Source: Todiramphus chloris collaris (Eukaryota; Chordata; Aves; Coraciiformes; Alcedinidae). Taken from it: a stretch of 64,000 bases of DNA. The translations under genes and the position numbers were made by a program. The first letter of the stretch is position 1. Each line of letters opens with the position of its first letter. The notes beneath the pieces were generated by a model, which was not told the origin of the DNA, searched no databases, and saw only the letters and a program-made list of their open reading frames with translations. Where the stretch lies: contig JANVCC010000014.1 of the NCBI GenBank assembly GCA_025345505.1, positions 1,664,595 through 1,728,594 of the forward strand, written 5' to 3'. Positions 1-13,661 of this stretch are shown piece after piece.

Positions 1-1834
1 GACCTTCAGAATCATCAAGACAAACCACTAACCCAGATGACACATGATTTGGGAAAGACAAAGCTCTTCAAGACCTCCCTGCATAACCTGGCTGATATGT
101 CCCCGCCCTGGACTTCCCTCCCCATGTTTCTCTTGAATCAGCCACAGAGCATGAGAAGGAGTTTCAGCTATCTTGGACCTTTGATGATGTGGACAAAGAG
201 CCTATGAGTGGAAACCTGGCATCCATTGGTGGCACCACAGAGCTGGAGGAGCAGCATGCGTCTTGATGGTGTCATGTAGAAGTTGCCTGATACCTTGAGA
301 GAAAAAAAACCTCAGAGCAAACATCCAAATGTTGCTTGTATGACACTGAGGGTTTTGGGGTTTCAAACATCCTGTCCACAAGAACCTGATGTGGACCTAG
401 ACACCAACCCTGGCCTGACCCAGGAGGAGAGGGGGACACCAGCACACCCAGCCCTGAAAGGGAAAAAGCTTTTACATGCGGGCTGAGGTGGCATTGATGG
501 GTTTTACCAGCCTGCCTGCATCTGCCTAACCTTCTGCCAGCATTTTGCATGTAGGTTAAATGCAGACAATTCTGAGCCCCACCAGGTAAAGGCTCCACTG
601 GACTCACTGTCGACTCCTTGGACTACTTGCAGGTGCATCCATGCAACTGGACCATGGTGGCATCTTTCCTGTTGGAAGGGATTTGGCTGCATGGGATAAC
701 AACAGCACCCAGTGGTGTTTAATACAGGATCCCTGGCTGGGGCAGTTGTCTTCCTGCCACAATCCCTTCTTGACACTCAGGGAGAAGATGTGATTTAATT
801 GCGTGCTGATGCTTCTTCTGAAGGACCCATATCTCCTGCTGTTTCTTTTATGGGACCTGTATCTCCTGCCAGCCTTCCTGAAATCACTGTCTTCTCTTGA
901 TGTCATCTGTTTTGTATGCAAAGTGAATCAGATATCCCGTGGCTGCTGCAACCTGTGCTGAAACAGCCTTGCAGAGAGCATTTGGGCACTGGATCCAGTT
1001 TGGGTCCCCAGTAGCAGGCAGGCAGCGACAAGCTGGACCCAGCCCAGCTGGAAGATACACCAAAAAAGTTTTCCCCTTCAGCCTGATCAAATGCTGGAAC
1101 AGGGACCAAGGGAAGGAGGAGCATCCCATCCTTGGAGAAATTCAGCCCTTACCTGGACAAAACTCTGAGTAACCTGATGTAACTTCAAAGTTACCCCTGC
1201 TTGGAGCCACGGGTTGGACCAGGGACCTCCTGGGGCCCCGTCCAACCTGAATTACCCTGTGGCTGTGTGCTCCGGGATGGATGACAAGTCACCATCAGAA
1301 ATCTTGGCTCTACCTCCGGGGTCTTAGGGTTTTTTTACGTCAGAGCCATGCTATTTCATGCTCTATTATCAGGTTAGTCAAAACACTTCTTGAAACTATA
1401 TGTCTATATAATTGCCAGCTACACTCACTTCCTTGGCTCCTGCTGTTTTCCATTGCATCGGATTTTCAGTCATGCAAAATATCTACTTTCACCTTAATCT
1501 GCATGAATTGCCCCCCTCCCTTCCTTTCCCTGCCCTTCCCTTCCCCACAGGCAGCTCAGGATTGAAGGGGAAGCCAAGACCTCTCAGTTTCATTCCCCAC
1601 TGGGCAAGACAGGAGGGACAGTGTTGGTGACGTGCGCTGCTCCGTTTAGGGTGTCGCTGCACCACTGGGGCTCTGCCACAGGGAAATGAAGTTGCATAAA
1701 AGAAGGTTTTTCTTTGGTCTGGTGCTGCCTTGAAAGTCCTATATGAAGCTCACATCTCTGGAGGTAGTCTGAGTTTTTGGCTTGTCAATAAAGTGTCTCA
1801 CAGTGAACTGGGATGTATGTTACCCCTCCTCAGA
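1..1834. other. Intergenic, nothing recognised
   Basis: No open frame above about 110 codons, no family match and no repeat was identified here. Confidence 0.5.
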
Positions 1835-2087
1835 GGATGATGGCTTCAAACTGGAAGAAAGGAGATTCAGGTTAGAAATGAGGAAAAAGTTCTTCACTAT
1901 GAGGGTGGTGAGACACTGGCAGAGGTTGCAGAGAGAAGTTGTAGATGCTCTGTCACTGGATGTGTTCAAGACTGGGTTGGACAGGGCTAGAGCAGCCTGC
2001 TCTAGTGGGAGGTGTCCCTGCCCATGGCAGGGGGTTGGAACTGGATGATATTTAAGGTCCCTTCCAACCCAAACTGTTCTCGTATCA
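1835..2087 (+). mobile_element. CR1 3' fragment
   Basis: The fragment runs from GATGGCTTCAAACTGGAAG through CCCTGCCCATGGCAGGGGG to a degraded tail. Confidence 0.9.
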
Positions 2088-2841
2088 CCTTCCCTCAGCC
2101 AAAGGAAGGGTTTTCTCACAAAAGGGATGAGATTTCTCTTAAAACAGAGCTTCTAGCTCCCTATAGAGACCCATATGCCATTCTGGGTGAGTGTATGTCC
2201 CACATCCATTTTCATCTGCACATCCCTTTTTTTTTTTTTTTCTGTGATAAGAACTACAGAAACCAAAGGATCATCCTGTGTTGGACGGCTCAGGGGCTGT
2301 TCTCATGCCACCACGGACCTGTCTCCTCTCCAGACTAAACACTCCTAATATTTCCTGTCTCTTCTCACATAACAATGTGTCTGCAATCACTCTTTACTCC
2401 TGTTTCTGAATCTTTTTGGATGCCAGAGCGCCTCAGGATGTACCTAATCAGGTGGGTTGTCCAACATACCGGGGAAATGAGATTGCAGTTCCCTGCCTCC
2501 ACCTTTGTCAAAGCTCAGCACCCTCAAATCTAGGAAACAAAAGAAAATCCCTGCAGAGAAAAGCTTTGCCACTAAATCAGGACTATCTGGGCGTTGGAAA
2601 AAACCCTTTGCTGCCTGGAAAAGGGGTGCTGAGAAAGGGGTGATGAGAAAAACAGGGAAATCCTTGTAGACTGGGGCTGGAGGGGCTGGAGCCGAAAGAG
2701 GGGTGGGAGATGGAGGAAATGTGGCCATCATGGCAAGACCACAGCCCCAGGGGCTCTTTCCTCCAGCAGGATGGTTCGCCTCTGTGCCCTGTGTATGTTA
2801 TGTGGCCATCCCCAAACAGGGAGTTTCCAAAGGGGAAGTAG
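2088..2841. other. Intergenic, nothing recognised
   Basis: It holds a 15-base poly-T at 2227-2241. Frames up to about 108 codons on both strands look like chance. Confidence 0.5.
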
Positions 2842-3524
2842 CACAGAATCACAGAATCATTTTGATTGGAAAGGGACCTCAAAAGATCATGAGGTCCTAC
2901 CATTAACCCAGAGCTACCATGTCATCCTAAACCATGTCCCTCCACACCGCATCTCCTGTCTTTGAAACCCCTCCAGGGATGAGGACTCCACCACTGCCCT
3001 GGGCAGCCTGGGACAGGCCTTGACAGCCCTTTAGCAGAAGAAATTGTTCCTCAGGTCCAAACTAAAACTCCCCTGATGCAATTTGAGGCTGTTTCCTCTT
3101 GTCCTGTCACTTGTTCCTTGGGAGAAGACACCCACGTCCACCTGGCTCCAGCCTCCTTTCAGGGAGCTGTGAAGAGCAAGAAGGTCTTCCCTGAGCCTCC
3201 TTTTCTCCAGGCTCAACAACCCCAGGTCCCTCAGCTGCTCCTCAGAAGGATTGTGCTCTAGACCCTTCCCCAGCTTTGTTGCCCTTCTCTGGACACGCTC
3301 CAGCCCCTCAATGTCCTTCTTGGGGTGAGACTCCCAAAACTGAACCCAGGATTCAAGGTGCATCCTCCCCAGTGCCCAGTCCAGGGGGATGATCCCTGCC
3401 TTAGTCCTGCTGGCCACACTAGTGCTGGTACAAGCCAGGATGCCATTGGCCTTCTTGGCCCCCAGGGCACACACTGGCTCATCTTCAGCTACCTGTCAAC
3501 CAACACCCCCAGGTCCTTTTCCGG
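2842..3524 (-). mobile_element. CR1, about 680 bp
   Basis: It begins with the complement of the octamer tail (CACAGAATCACAGAATCA) and extends to the ACCAACACCCCCAGGTCC block. Confidence 0.92.
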
Positions 3525-4140
3525 TTGAAGCCTTCTAGATGGTACAAAGTAGCTGTTGGAGCATCCCATGGTCCTCCCACCCTGTGGGATGCAGGAGAGC
3601 TGTTCACACCACCTTCAGCTGCCCTCTGTTTCTTGGTCTCCTATTTTTTGCCCATGAGAACACTTAGCCCCCGTTGGAGAGTCCTGTTTGTGTGGGCTGG
3701 ATAAATCTGAAGGAAATTGCTTACAAGTCCTTCTCACCAGCATTGCCAAAAGACCATGATTCAGTGCTTTTTTTTGGGTAGAAATTAATTAGTTCTGGCC
3801 CATCACAATTATCTAACTCAATGAGCACAACAATGACCCACTGTTTAAAGGGTGTTCATGGCCATTTAGCACCATCTGGGTTGTCTGATCAGGGTCTTTG
3901 AAAACAGTTGAAAATGAAGTAAGAAGGATCACTTAGCCTGGACACCCTTTTTTGCCTCTCAGCTGCACTGACAATGAAAATAATCCCAACAAACCCATTA
4001 TACACAGGGAGAGGGACAGCGGAGCAACCACCACCCTGTATCTTGCCATGCCCCTCTGAGCTGCAGGTCACTGCCCCCAGCGGGATTCTGCCCCGAAAGG
4101 GGAAGCTGGTAGCCTTGGAGGGATCTGGGGAGAAGAGCTT
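3525..4140. other. Intergenic between two CR1 copies
   Basis: Unique sequence with no recognisable gene. Confidence 0.5.
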
Positions 4141-4414
4141 GGACAGGACAAGGGGGTGATCATTTTGAACTAAAAGAGGGAGATTTAGACCAGAGAGAAG
4201 GAAGAAGCATGTCACACTGAGGGTGACCCTGGCTCAGGTTGCCCAGAGAGGTGGTTGATGCCCCATCCCTGGAACCATTCCAGGTGAGGTTGGCTGGGGC
4301 TCTGAGCAACCTGCTCTAGCTGCAGATGTCCCTGCTCCCTGCAGGGGGGTTGGACTGGATGACATTGAAAGGCCCCTTCCAACCCAAACCATTCCATGAT
4401 TCTGTGATTCTATA
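4141..4414 (+). mobile_element. CR1 3' fragment with intact octamer tail
   Basis: It ends ATTCCATGATTCTGTGATTC, three octamer units. Confidence 0.92.
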
Positions 4415-7400
4415 ATGTCCAAATAGCAAATGAACTCTGCCCTAGACATGCTCCTCTTCAACCTTTGGGGGTTGAGTTTGAGCAGGTGAAGCTTGAGCCA
4501 CCCCCATGGAAAAATTGGGAGTTGCACAGATCTCTGGTGGTGTTCAGAAGGACTTGAGCTGTTTTGGAGATTGGGCAGTTTCTTGTGTGTGCTGGAAGAT
4601 GGATTTGAGGGTTTGCCAAGTGGGGCTTTCCCTGAGTTGGGAAGGTCCAGGCAACACTGTTGATATTTAAGGGTGAGTGGCTGCTCGCCATTTCCAAAGC
4701 TGCCCTGAGAGGGGTTTGGAGCCTGCTGGAAATTCAACACAATGATGTACAGTCTATCCCCAGGTGTCCACTTCAGAAATTAGGCTGCCTACGTCATGCC
4801 TATGTGCGTTAGGAGATGCCACATCTGGTAGCCTATACACACTGCTTTCCCAGCAGCCAGCCTTCAGGTCCTACCATCTCTCCAGTAGCTGGCTTGGACC
4901 TCCCAGTCCCACCAGTCCCAACTCAAAGTCGTCCAGTCTCCTCAGTATCCATCCTAGACTAAAAGCTTCTCCAACACTTGGCTGTGACCTGTGGTCTGAC
5001 TGTGTTGCTGGCACCCAGACACCCAAACACATGCAGACGGGAAAATCATTAGAAAATGGAGCTAATGAGAAAATGGAGAATAATTAATGACATAGACTGT
5101 GCTGACTGGGGACACGTGCAGTGACCATCCACCTGCTTAGATGGAACCAGCCCATTTATCCCCTTATCCCTCTATTTTCACATGCTTGTTCCTCCCCAGA
5201 CACCCTTCATCCCTCCCTTTGCCCACCATTTGTCCATCCCCTCAATGTTGCCTTCTACAGTCCCTGCAGATGATCTTCCCTTGGGGACCCAGCACCTTCT
5301 GCCATCCCCATGCCTGGGCACGCATCACTGGGACTCATTAACCTCTTCCTGCATCATGTGAGAAGCAGTGGTGGCACCAGGGGCTTCTGCATCACCACCA
5401 TCCTGTAAAAGTCACATGAGATGCACCGTCTCCTATCTCTCCCAGTCTGGGAGGTGGGTCTGGCTGTGGATGGGGTCTTGGGTAGGAACAACACATGGAT
5501 TTATAACCCTGGTTTTGCTGCAGTCACCACTATGGAACTCACTCGTCATGTCCACAGGAGCGGGGTGTTTCTGGCCATGGCTGGTGAAGACTGTGCCTGT
5601 CTTCTGCAGAGAGGTCACCCATCTTTCTACACCCTGACATAGTCACAAGAGCACTGATGTGGGGCATATCTTTCTTCATGGTGCCCTATCGTGGCCACCA
5701 CAACTTGCACCAGGAGCTTTGCCAGCTGGATCCATCAACCTCTTCTCATTAATGGGGCAATCACTTGCATGACTGGACAGCAGCGTGAGTCTGCTCAGAC
5801 CTGATCATACACCCATACATCTCCTCAGGATAGTCTGGACATTCCTAAAATGTGGTTGTGTGACAGATTTTGGTCTGGAGGCCCAGAAGGGTGGATATTG
5901 GGTGGTCAGAGTCTGCTCTGGGAAAGTGTAGGTCCCAGCTGGGCTGGGGTGGTGAGGTTCAGCCCATGGGCTGGAATGGGCATCATGGCTTTTTGCAACA
6001 GCCAGGAACATAGATATGAGTTTAAAAGGGGACAGGGACAAAGTGATGGAAGGGGCTGTTGTGAAATGTGTCCATCTAGTGGCACGAGCTCTGCCCTTGC
6101 AGCACCGTTTTTCTCTGTGGGTCACTGAGGAAAACCAGTGTGATCAGCCTGGGAGGGGACATAGCATTTGGGCTTTTGTTTTGGCTAGGTGAGGTCACTA
6201 GATGTGTCCCAGGCCACATGGCAAGACAGGGGACCCACGTATCAAGGGTCTTCCCAGATCCTGAGCTGTAGGGCAAAATGCCACAGCATGTGCTGGATAT
6301 TGATTCCTGGTAAGTCCTGAAGGGTTCCTTCCCCTATACCACCACATCTAACCAGCATCATCTAGCAGCCCTGGGATGAACTTGTTCTCCTCCACAGGGG
6401 ATGAGTGACATCATTCCCAAGCTTTTGTCTCTCTTAGACCATCCTGGAGCTGACCTGCAGCACAAGAGAGTTCTTCTCCTCCTGTGGGATGGAAAAAATT
6501 GTCTTGAAAGATAATGGCCATGCTAAGGACCTGTGTGCATGAGTGATCCACATCAGCAGGAGTCCTGTTTGCTCTAGGAAGTGATACCTCCATCTCCAAA
6601 ATGGTGTCTGCAGTCCCTGTTTGCTACAGAAAATGAGATGTTTCTTGGTGTTTGTGATCAGCAATGATTCTCCCAAGCACTGCTAGGGGTTAGAGCAGAT
6701 TCTGCTCTTGGCATTGGGTTCCCTGCAGGCAGTGTGATGAATTCTGAGGACTTGAGGGGAGATGTTTTTCATCCATTGGTCTTGTTACTGCTGTGCCATG
6801 CATCTGTCATTCTTGCATGGCATGAAGACAAGCATTTTAGGAAAGAGCTGGTCTGGTTGCCCTGAAGGATTTATCCCTGCTTGGAGAAAGCCTGACATGT
6901 CACCTTGGGCTTGCACAGTGGCTCCTGTCAGGTGGGAACCCATTGCCTGTTCCCAGCCCCAGCTGCAAGCCCAGCTTTCATCCCAGGGGAAGAAGGTCTT
7001 GAGAGGCCACTCCTGTGGTTGGGAGCCTTTTCTTACCTGTCTCAACATCTGTCCCATGCTGTGTTGCACAGACATGGGCTGCTGGAGACCCAGAGTGGTT
7101 ATCCCCCCAGTGATGGCTGTGATGAGAGGGGTCAGGGATGAAAGAAGGACTAAACTCTCAGCAACCCGTCCTCCAACCTTGAGACATTTGTGCAAAGGGA
7201 ACCACAAGTTATTAAACCCCCAGGTCAAGAGCGGGATGGACATGCAGGTCTCCAAGAAACCTATCTGGATGGCATAGGCAAGTCTCCACCACCATCTACC
7301 ATGTCGGTGTCCATCCAAACAGGTCAAATTTTGTGTGGGGGTTTTTTTGTTTTGTTTTGGTTTTTTCCCTAATTGTCTCTGTGGTTTGTTTTTGCTTGGT

Positions 7401-10400
7401 GCTGGGTGCTCTAGGCTGCAGTTTGTGCAGGAAAACCTGGTAAAGCAGAATATTGCTAACTGGTGGGCTGCCCAAGACAGCAGTTTGCAATCAGGGTTTG
7501 TCAGGAGGCTGCAGAAGGACCAGCTGAAGTTCCTCTGAACCCCATTAGGCTTCCGGCTCCTGTTCTGTGGCAGGAGGATCAACACTAAATAATGAACGGA
7601 AACATTGATCCTTTTCCAGGCTGCTTTTAGCACGTCCCGAGAAAGTTACGCAGACATCGGTGTGGGCTCCTTCTCCAACTTGCTTGTCTGGAGCCTGCTG
7701 ACGTAGCAGCCCAGACGTGACACGGAGAAGAAATGCATATTGTCTTTCCCTCGATGACCTTCCTTGGAAGTCAGGAAGACCCAGTTACACAATGGGTGAA
7801 GGCTTTCAGTACGTGACGACAGCCGCAGCGAGACGTGGCGGTGGCAGCTATTAGTGATCACTGCCTGGGCCAAGAGGGTTCCAGAGGAAAACTGCAAATT
7901 ACTTCGCTGACTTCCCGAGATGGATTATTGGCTTTGGAAGCTGAATGTGAATCACCAAAACCGACAAGAAACGGTCGGTTAGAGGGGAATATCATTTCGC
8001 CCATCACCTAAACAACCACCAGCCTGTAATAGAGACCCCAAATCACTCCAACAAACTCTCCAGAGAGCGTTGATCTGCTGATAAGCAAGCAATCGTGTGA
8101 CTGGCGCTGGATTTTCAGAGCAGCCTTGCCAACGATGACCAGATCCCCAGAGGATTTTGAGTGCCTCTTGCCTTTGGACCTGTGCTGCAGACCTGAGGAG
8201 TTTCAGTGAAAATTGGGGCACACTGGAATTGGAGGGAGTTTTCTGCTTGCAGTGTTTAACCCTACATCCAAAAGGAATTTGAGAGAAGTCTTGTTTCTAA
8301 AATGTCAATTTAACCCTTTCTAGCTGGTCATTGACATGCAAGAATCATTTTTCCATGACCCAAAACTTTTCACCTCTCTTCCTTGGCCCGGCAGCATGTG
8401 TGCTGGTTGGGATAGGGATGTCTGGGTTGACAGGGCTGCTGACCAGCTTCCAAGGGGCTCGATGCCCCTTGAGGTCATATTGCAGGTCCTAGGAGAAGAC
8501 AAATGATGGGCCACGTGTAGAAAAGTAGTGGGTTCTGGGACCTGCAGCCATAGCTCTGTTGTAGCTCATCGCTCTTCCTTTTGGGTGAGACCAGATCACT
8601 ACATGGGGGGATCCAAAGCAAGCCTTGGGTAATGTTCTTACCAGTCCTCATTCCCAGCGGGGATGGTCCCTCCTCCCGCCATGAAGTTTTGCACCCCCGG
8701 GGAGCAGCCGTGCTCTCCACACCTGGTCTGGGAAAGAGGGATAACGTCATCTGCAGCTCCTTGGCACGAAAGTGATTGCAAAACACCAGCCAGCAGCCCA
8801 GGAGAGAGGCCAGCTGGGGGGAAACTTAGGGGTGAGCCCAGCGCCAAGTCTCCCCCCTGGGAATTGGTGGGGGGGGCTCAGGCTCCGCTTTTCACAGAGC
8901 CTGTGGTTTTGTTCCCTTCACTCCAAGGCAAAGGGAAGGAGGAGGCATCTCTTACAACCAGGAAAAAAGAAAAACAAACTGGGATTTTGTTCTTCAAGCA
9001 TCTTGGTTTGGGATGGAGCAGTGTACCTCAGGGGAAGATTTCTGGGACATGACATCCCAGTGTCCCCATGGAATGGACTCAGCAGGGCCAGGGAGCCCCA
9101 GAACTCTGTGCATGCTCCTCTCCCACATCCTCCTCTACTTCCCTCTCTCCTCTGGTTTGTTTTTTTTTTATTTTATTTTAGACATCCTAGAGCTTTTTTA
9201 GAGGCCCAACAGTCTTTTTAGAGTGTTGTGATGATTCATGAAGCTCTCCAGGCTTTGACATGGGCTCCAGCCCTTGTTTGGATGCCAGCAGAGAAGCATC
9301 TGCTCCCTTTTCTAGCCCATTGTCCCTGCTGGGAGAGGTGGGATCCTGGGGTGCAGATACTGCTTGATGTTTGACTTTTTTTTTTCCCCTGCAATAAGTT
9401 TTGAAGTTGCCAAGCTCTGCCCATGGCCCTGTTTAGCCCACTGGACAGTGTGCAGACAACCCTACTCCTTTCTCCCCACTCCAGCCTTGTCTCCCAAAAT
9501 TAAGGAAAACTATGAGAAACAGGGTGGGTGGGAGATGCTCCTTCCTGGGGTGCCCTCTGCGGTTCCTGGCAGGGCTTGGTGGCGGATGTCACATCCAAAC
9601 CATCACGCTCAAGAGCCACCAGTGGCTCCATGTACTCACCTGGTCCCTGTTTGAACCCAGCTGTAATTTTGGCCTCCACAAGGTCTTGCAGAAGGGCTGG
9701 ATTCACACCCACAGAACTGCAGAAATGCCTTTGGCCCCTGATTACTCCTGATTTGCACATGAGCAGGTGAGACACCACCCCCACCACACTCCTACACAGA
9801 ACTTGGGGATTTGTTTAGAAATGCTGCTTTCAGGGTTTTTTACATTATTCCTGAGAGTTTCCATCTCAGGAAACATTTAGAGGCTTTCTCCAGCCCAGTG
9901 GGGCATCATGAGGGGATGACTGACCAGCCTAGGAGACCAAAAAGCTGCTTCCCACCCCACAGGAAGCAGATTTTCTCTCCAGCACTCAGTTCTAACGCAG
10001 GATCCAGACAGTTCTGGAATGGCAAAGCCTTTTTTTCCAGAATTAGAGCAGCTTTATGCACCCAACTGCCAATGCTGGCATGGGATGGACTCAGGTAGAT
10101 CATCCCTGGACTGTGGGGGGCAGCACTGCAGAGCCAGTGGGAGTGGGCACATCCCCTCTTTTGGTGGTGGCAAGGAGTTGTGTCCCCCAAATCCACACAT
10201 CACCACCCCTTTTCTGATCTGTCCCTGAGCAGGGCAGAGGGTTTACCTTTGGGGCTGAAGCACTGAAAATTGCACCCCTGATACAGCTGCTTTATCATAG
10301 CTGGAGAACATCACCTCCAGGTGAAGGATGAGAAGATGGGAACAAACAGCCTGGATTAGGACCAACCTGATCTCCAGCTGTGTGCACAGATGGGATATGC

Positions 10401-12477
10401 TGGGATCCTAAGCTTTTGACATCTCCACTCGCATGCTCATGGCCCAACCTGGGGCTATATGGGGTGATAAGGATACCTCTACAGCAGGTATCCTTGGGAT
10501 ATAAAGATAGGAGCAGATGAGGATGACTGAGGGTGATGTCACTGGGCTCCTTTGCAACACATATGCCAGCTCAGCCAGGTCCCAGCCCACCAAAATTTAC
10601 TCCTAAAGTCCTTTGAGAAGCACAGCCCTGTCCTGAGCACCAAGGAACACAGTGAGTGTGGGTAAAGGGCTAGAGAGACTCAGTCCCTTGGGCTTGCATG
10701 TGGCCATGGGATAGGAGGAGTGCCAGAAATCCATCATTATAAGCATACTTTATTATTTGAATATTATTGTTTAAAATATATGGTGAGGATGGTCGCCCTA
10801 GCAGAAGACATCATGGTGGTGGGTGGAGCAAGAGCAGCAATGGAGAAGGAGAAGGATGAGGAGGAAGAATAGGTGGAGGAGGAGGAGGCTGGTTGAATTT
10901 GCTCTTGGATAAACAGGTCAAAATTCTTCAATACCCCAAAATCAGCAGGCTGGGTGATCCCAAATCAAATTTAGCAAGACATGGGTGAGCAGGTGCCGTG
11001 GTGGTGATGTGATGGTGTGCCATGCCATGGGGTGTCACTGGGGGCTGTGTCCCCAGTGCAGGGAGCAGCCCCCAAACCAATGGAACCAACTCCCTCAAAA
11101 CCTGCAAACAGCCTCCCAGCACTGACAAAACAGGAGGAAATCTGAAAAGATTGAATTTCCTGGGGGCAGGATGTTGTGTCCCAGTTCCATCAAACCCCAG
11201 AATCCCCCAGTAGATCCAGCATCCTATTCCTGGGAGCGTGAGGCCGTTGTTGTGCTGATGGAGTTACAAGAACATCCCGACAAGTTCATTCCTGGCATCT
11301 TGTACTTTGGCACAGGGCAGGCTCCCTGTGGCACCAAGCCAGACCCTCTGCAATGTCGTGCCCGTGGTGAAGGACGAGGAGGGAGCTGCACCAGCAACGG
11401 CCACTCCAGACACCTCATCCAGTGGGTGTTGTGTTCCCCCTTCTTGGGGGTGGCTTGGCAGAAGGTGGCCTGGGGACAGTGGAGAGGCCACTGGGGACCG
11501 TGGCAGGGGAATGAGAATGGGTGTAGGGCTGACATCCCAGATTTGGGGGGGCTGAGCTCCCTGAGCAGCTCTGCCCCCTCATCGCTGCCCGTGCTGGGGC
11601 GTTTCAAGAGCCATGGCTGGGCCTTGGTATGGGGATGGGGCTCAGACCCAGCGACACGCTTGTGGCTGTCCCCTGCACCATGGGAGACCTGGGAAGAGCA
11701 GGAATGTACCTGGGGTGGCTGAGACCTCACAGCTGGTCCCTGTGTCCACCCAGCAGACACAGGTCTCCAGACTGAGAGGACCAGTCCCCATGAGTATCCC
11801 TGTCACCAGGAGACAACATAACGATCCGTTGCTGAGCTCTGCCCTCCCCAGCCTCAAGAATCTTCTTCTGGGTGCAGGGCAGGGTGACACCCTTGTGCCA
11901 GCCCCCTGGCCATGGGGCTGAGCAGTCCCACCACATCGGGGTCCTCCCCAGCAGCCCACACCCCCCATCGCAGCAGGGCCGGTAGCTGGGAACCTGTGCT
12001 GGGACCAGAAGCCCGTTTCATACATCTGGGGAATATAATAAAATTAAAGCTCATTAAGCACTTAGAGAAGGGTTCGCATTGAGGGGGTGGGGGCTGGGGG
12101 CCGGAGGGACACACGCACATCTCAATACTGTGCTATTTAGAGGGGAGAATTTAATAACCGGTGCGGGGTGGGGGGGGTGAATGTTGGTTTTTATGGCAAT
12201 AGATTTATTCCACCTGGGCTAAGAAATACATTCCACATCTGCCGAGCCGTGTAACCAGACTCTAATTAAAATCGTACGCCAAGCGAGGTCCTGGCTGTAA
12301 AACACAAAGCTGGCTTTTAGAGCGGCTGGGAACCGCGGCTCACGCCGAGCCCCGGGCCCGGGGCCAGGCGGCCGTGGGGCGGCAGAGGCCAGCGGTGGTG
12401 GCCGGCAGGATGGGCACGCGGCTGGCGGGGAGGTTTTTGGGCTGCTCGGTTTCCCCGTGGCGGGGCTGGAGGTGGAG
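4415..12477. other. 8-kb intergenic stretch without supported genes
   Basis: It is notable as the longest CR1-free span in the window. It holds a 282-codon minus-strand frame (6785-7633) of unknown nature, overlapping frames of about 180 codons on both strands at 11171-11760 that match nothing I know, a purine-rich GGA tract at 10830-10890, and CpG-retaining blocks near 7.63-8.0 and 12.0-12.33 kb. Confidence 0.45.
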
Positions 12478-12997
12478 GGTGGTGTCTGTGCATGCAGGGA
12501 CCTTGGACAAAGTGGTATCTGTACGTAGTGGCTCCGGGGATGAGGTGATGTCACCGTGCACGCTGCGATCCTTGGGAGAAAGTGACATCTGTGCGTATGC
12601 AGGGACCCCGGCACAAGGTGACGTCCATGTGCTTGTAGAGACCACGGGGACAAGGTGACATTTGTGTGCACGTAGTGGCCCTGGGGACAAGGTAATGTCT
12701 GTGTGCACGTAGTGACTATAGGGACAAAGTGATGTGCATGTAGTGATTTTGGGGACAAGGTGACATCTATGTATTTGTAGGGACTCTGGGACAAGTTGAC
12801 ACCTGTGGGCATGTAGTGACCTTGGGGCCAGGGTTATAGCCACATGTGTGCAGGGAACATGGGACAAGGTGACGTGTTCGTGTAAAGACACTGCCACAAG
12901 GTGACACCCATGAGCACATAGTGACCATGGGGACAAGGTGACATCCATATAAACGCAGGGTCCCTGGTATAAGGTGATTGTGTATGTGTGATGACTA

Positions 12998-13122
12998 TCA
13001 TAGAATCATAGAATCATTATGGTTGGAAAGGACCTCCAGGGTCATCAAGTCCAACCTTTGTCCTAGCATTTCTCAACCACTACACCATATCCTCAAGCTC
13101 CACATCTAATCGTTCTTTAAAC
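12998..13122 (-). mobile_element. Short CR1 fragment inside the 37-bp minisatellite
   Basis: It has the TCATAGAATCATAGAATCAT tail complement and TTGGAAAGGACCTCCAGGGT. Array units resume after it. Confidence 0.85.
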
Positions 13123-13555
13123 ATGGGGACAAGGTGACATCTGTGTGTCTACAGAGACCCAGAGACAAAGGAACACCCATGGGAACGTAGTGACCTTGGG
13201 GACAAGGTGATGTCCACATGTGCAGGGATCTTGGGAGGTGATGTGCACGTGTGCACACCATGATCATGGGGCCAGGGTGGCATAATCATGCTAATGGTGA
13301 CAGTGACACGCATATGCACGTGGTCCCGTGGGATGGGGCAATGTCCATGCACTAGTCACATGGGGACAGGATGATGTCCCTGTGTATTTTGTGACCCGGA
13401 GGACTGTGTGTGCATAGTGATGGTGACACCCATGCATGGGCTAGACCACGGGATGGCTGATGTCCATGCACAAGCAGTGCCATGAGGACGGGGTGACCTC
13501 CACATGAATGTAACAGCAGGGATGGTGTGACATCCCTGTGTGGCTGGGAAAGAGT

Positions 13556-13661
13556 AGAATCACGGAATGGTTGGGGTTGGAAGAGATCTTAAAGACCAGC
13601 TAGTTCTAATCCCAGTGGCATGGTACACCTTCCACTAGAGCAGGCTGCTCAAAGCCCCACA
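13556..13661 (-). mobile_element. Second short CR1 fragment inside the 37-bp minisatellite
   Basis: It has AGAATCACGGAATGGTTGGG, then CACTAGAGCAGGCTGCTCAA. Confidence 0.85.

Noticed and set aside
4234-4740. 168-codon minus-strand frame
   Set aside because: Its C-terminal part is antisense CR1 and the rest matches nothing.
11171-11760. Overlapping frames of 183 (plus) and 178 (minus) codons
   Set aside because: No family resemblance, no splice context, and both strands are equally open, as expected for GC-rich DNA.
12219-12948. Two overlapping minus-strand frames of about 200 codons
   Set aside because: They lie across the 37-bp minisatellite and its GC-rich edge. The repeated peptide pattern follows the DNA repeat.
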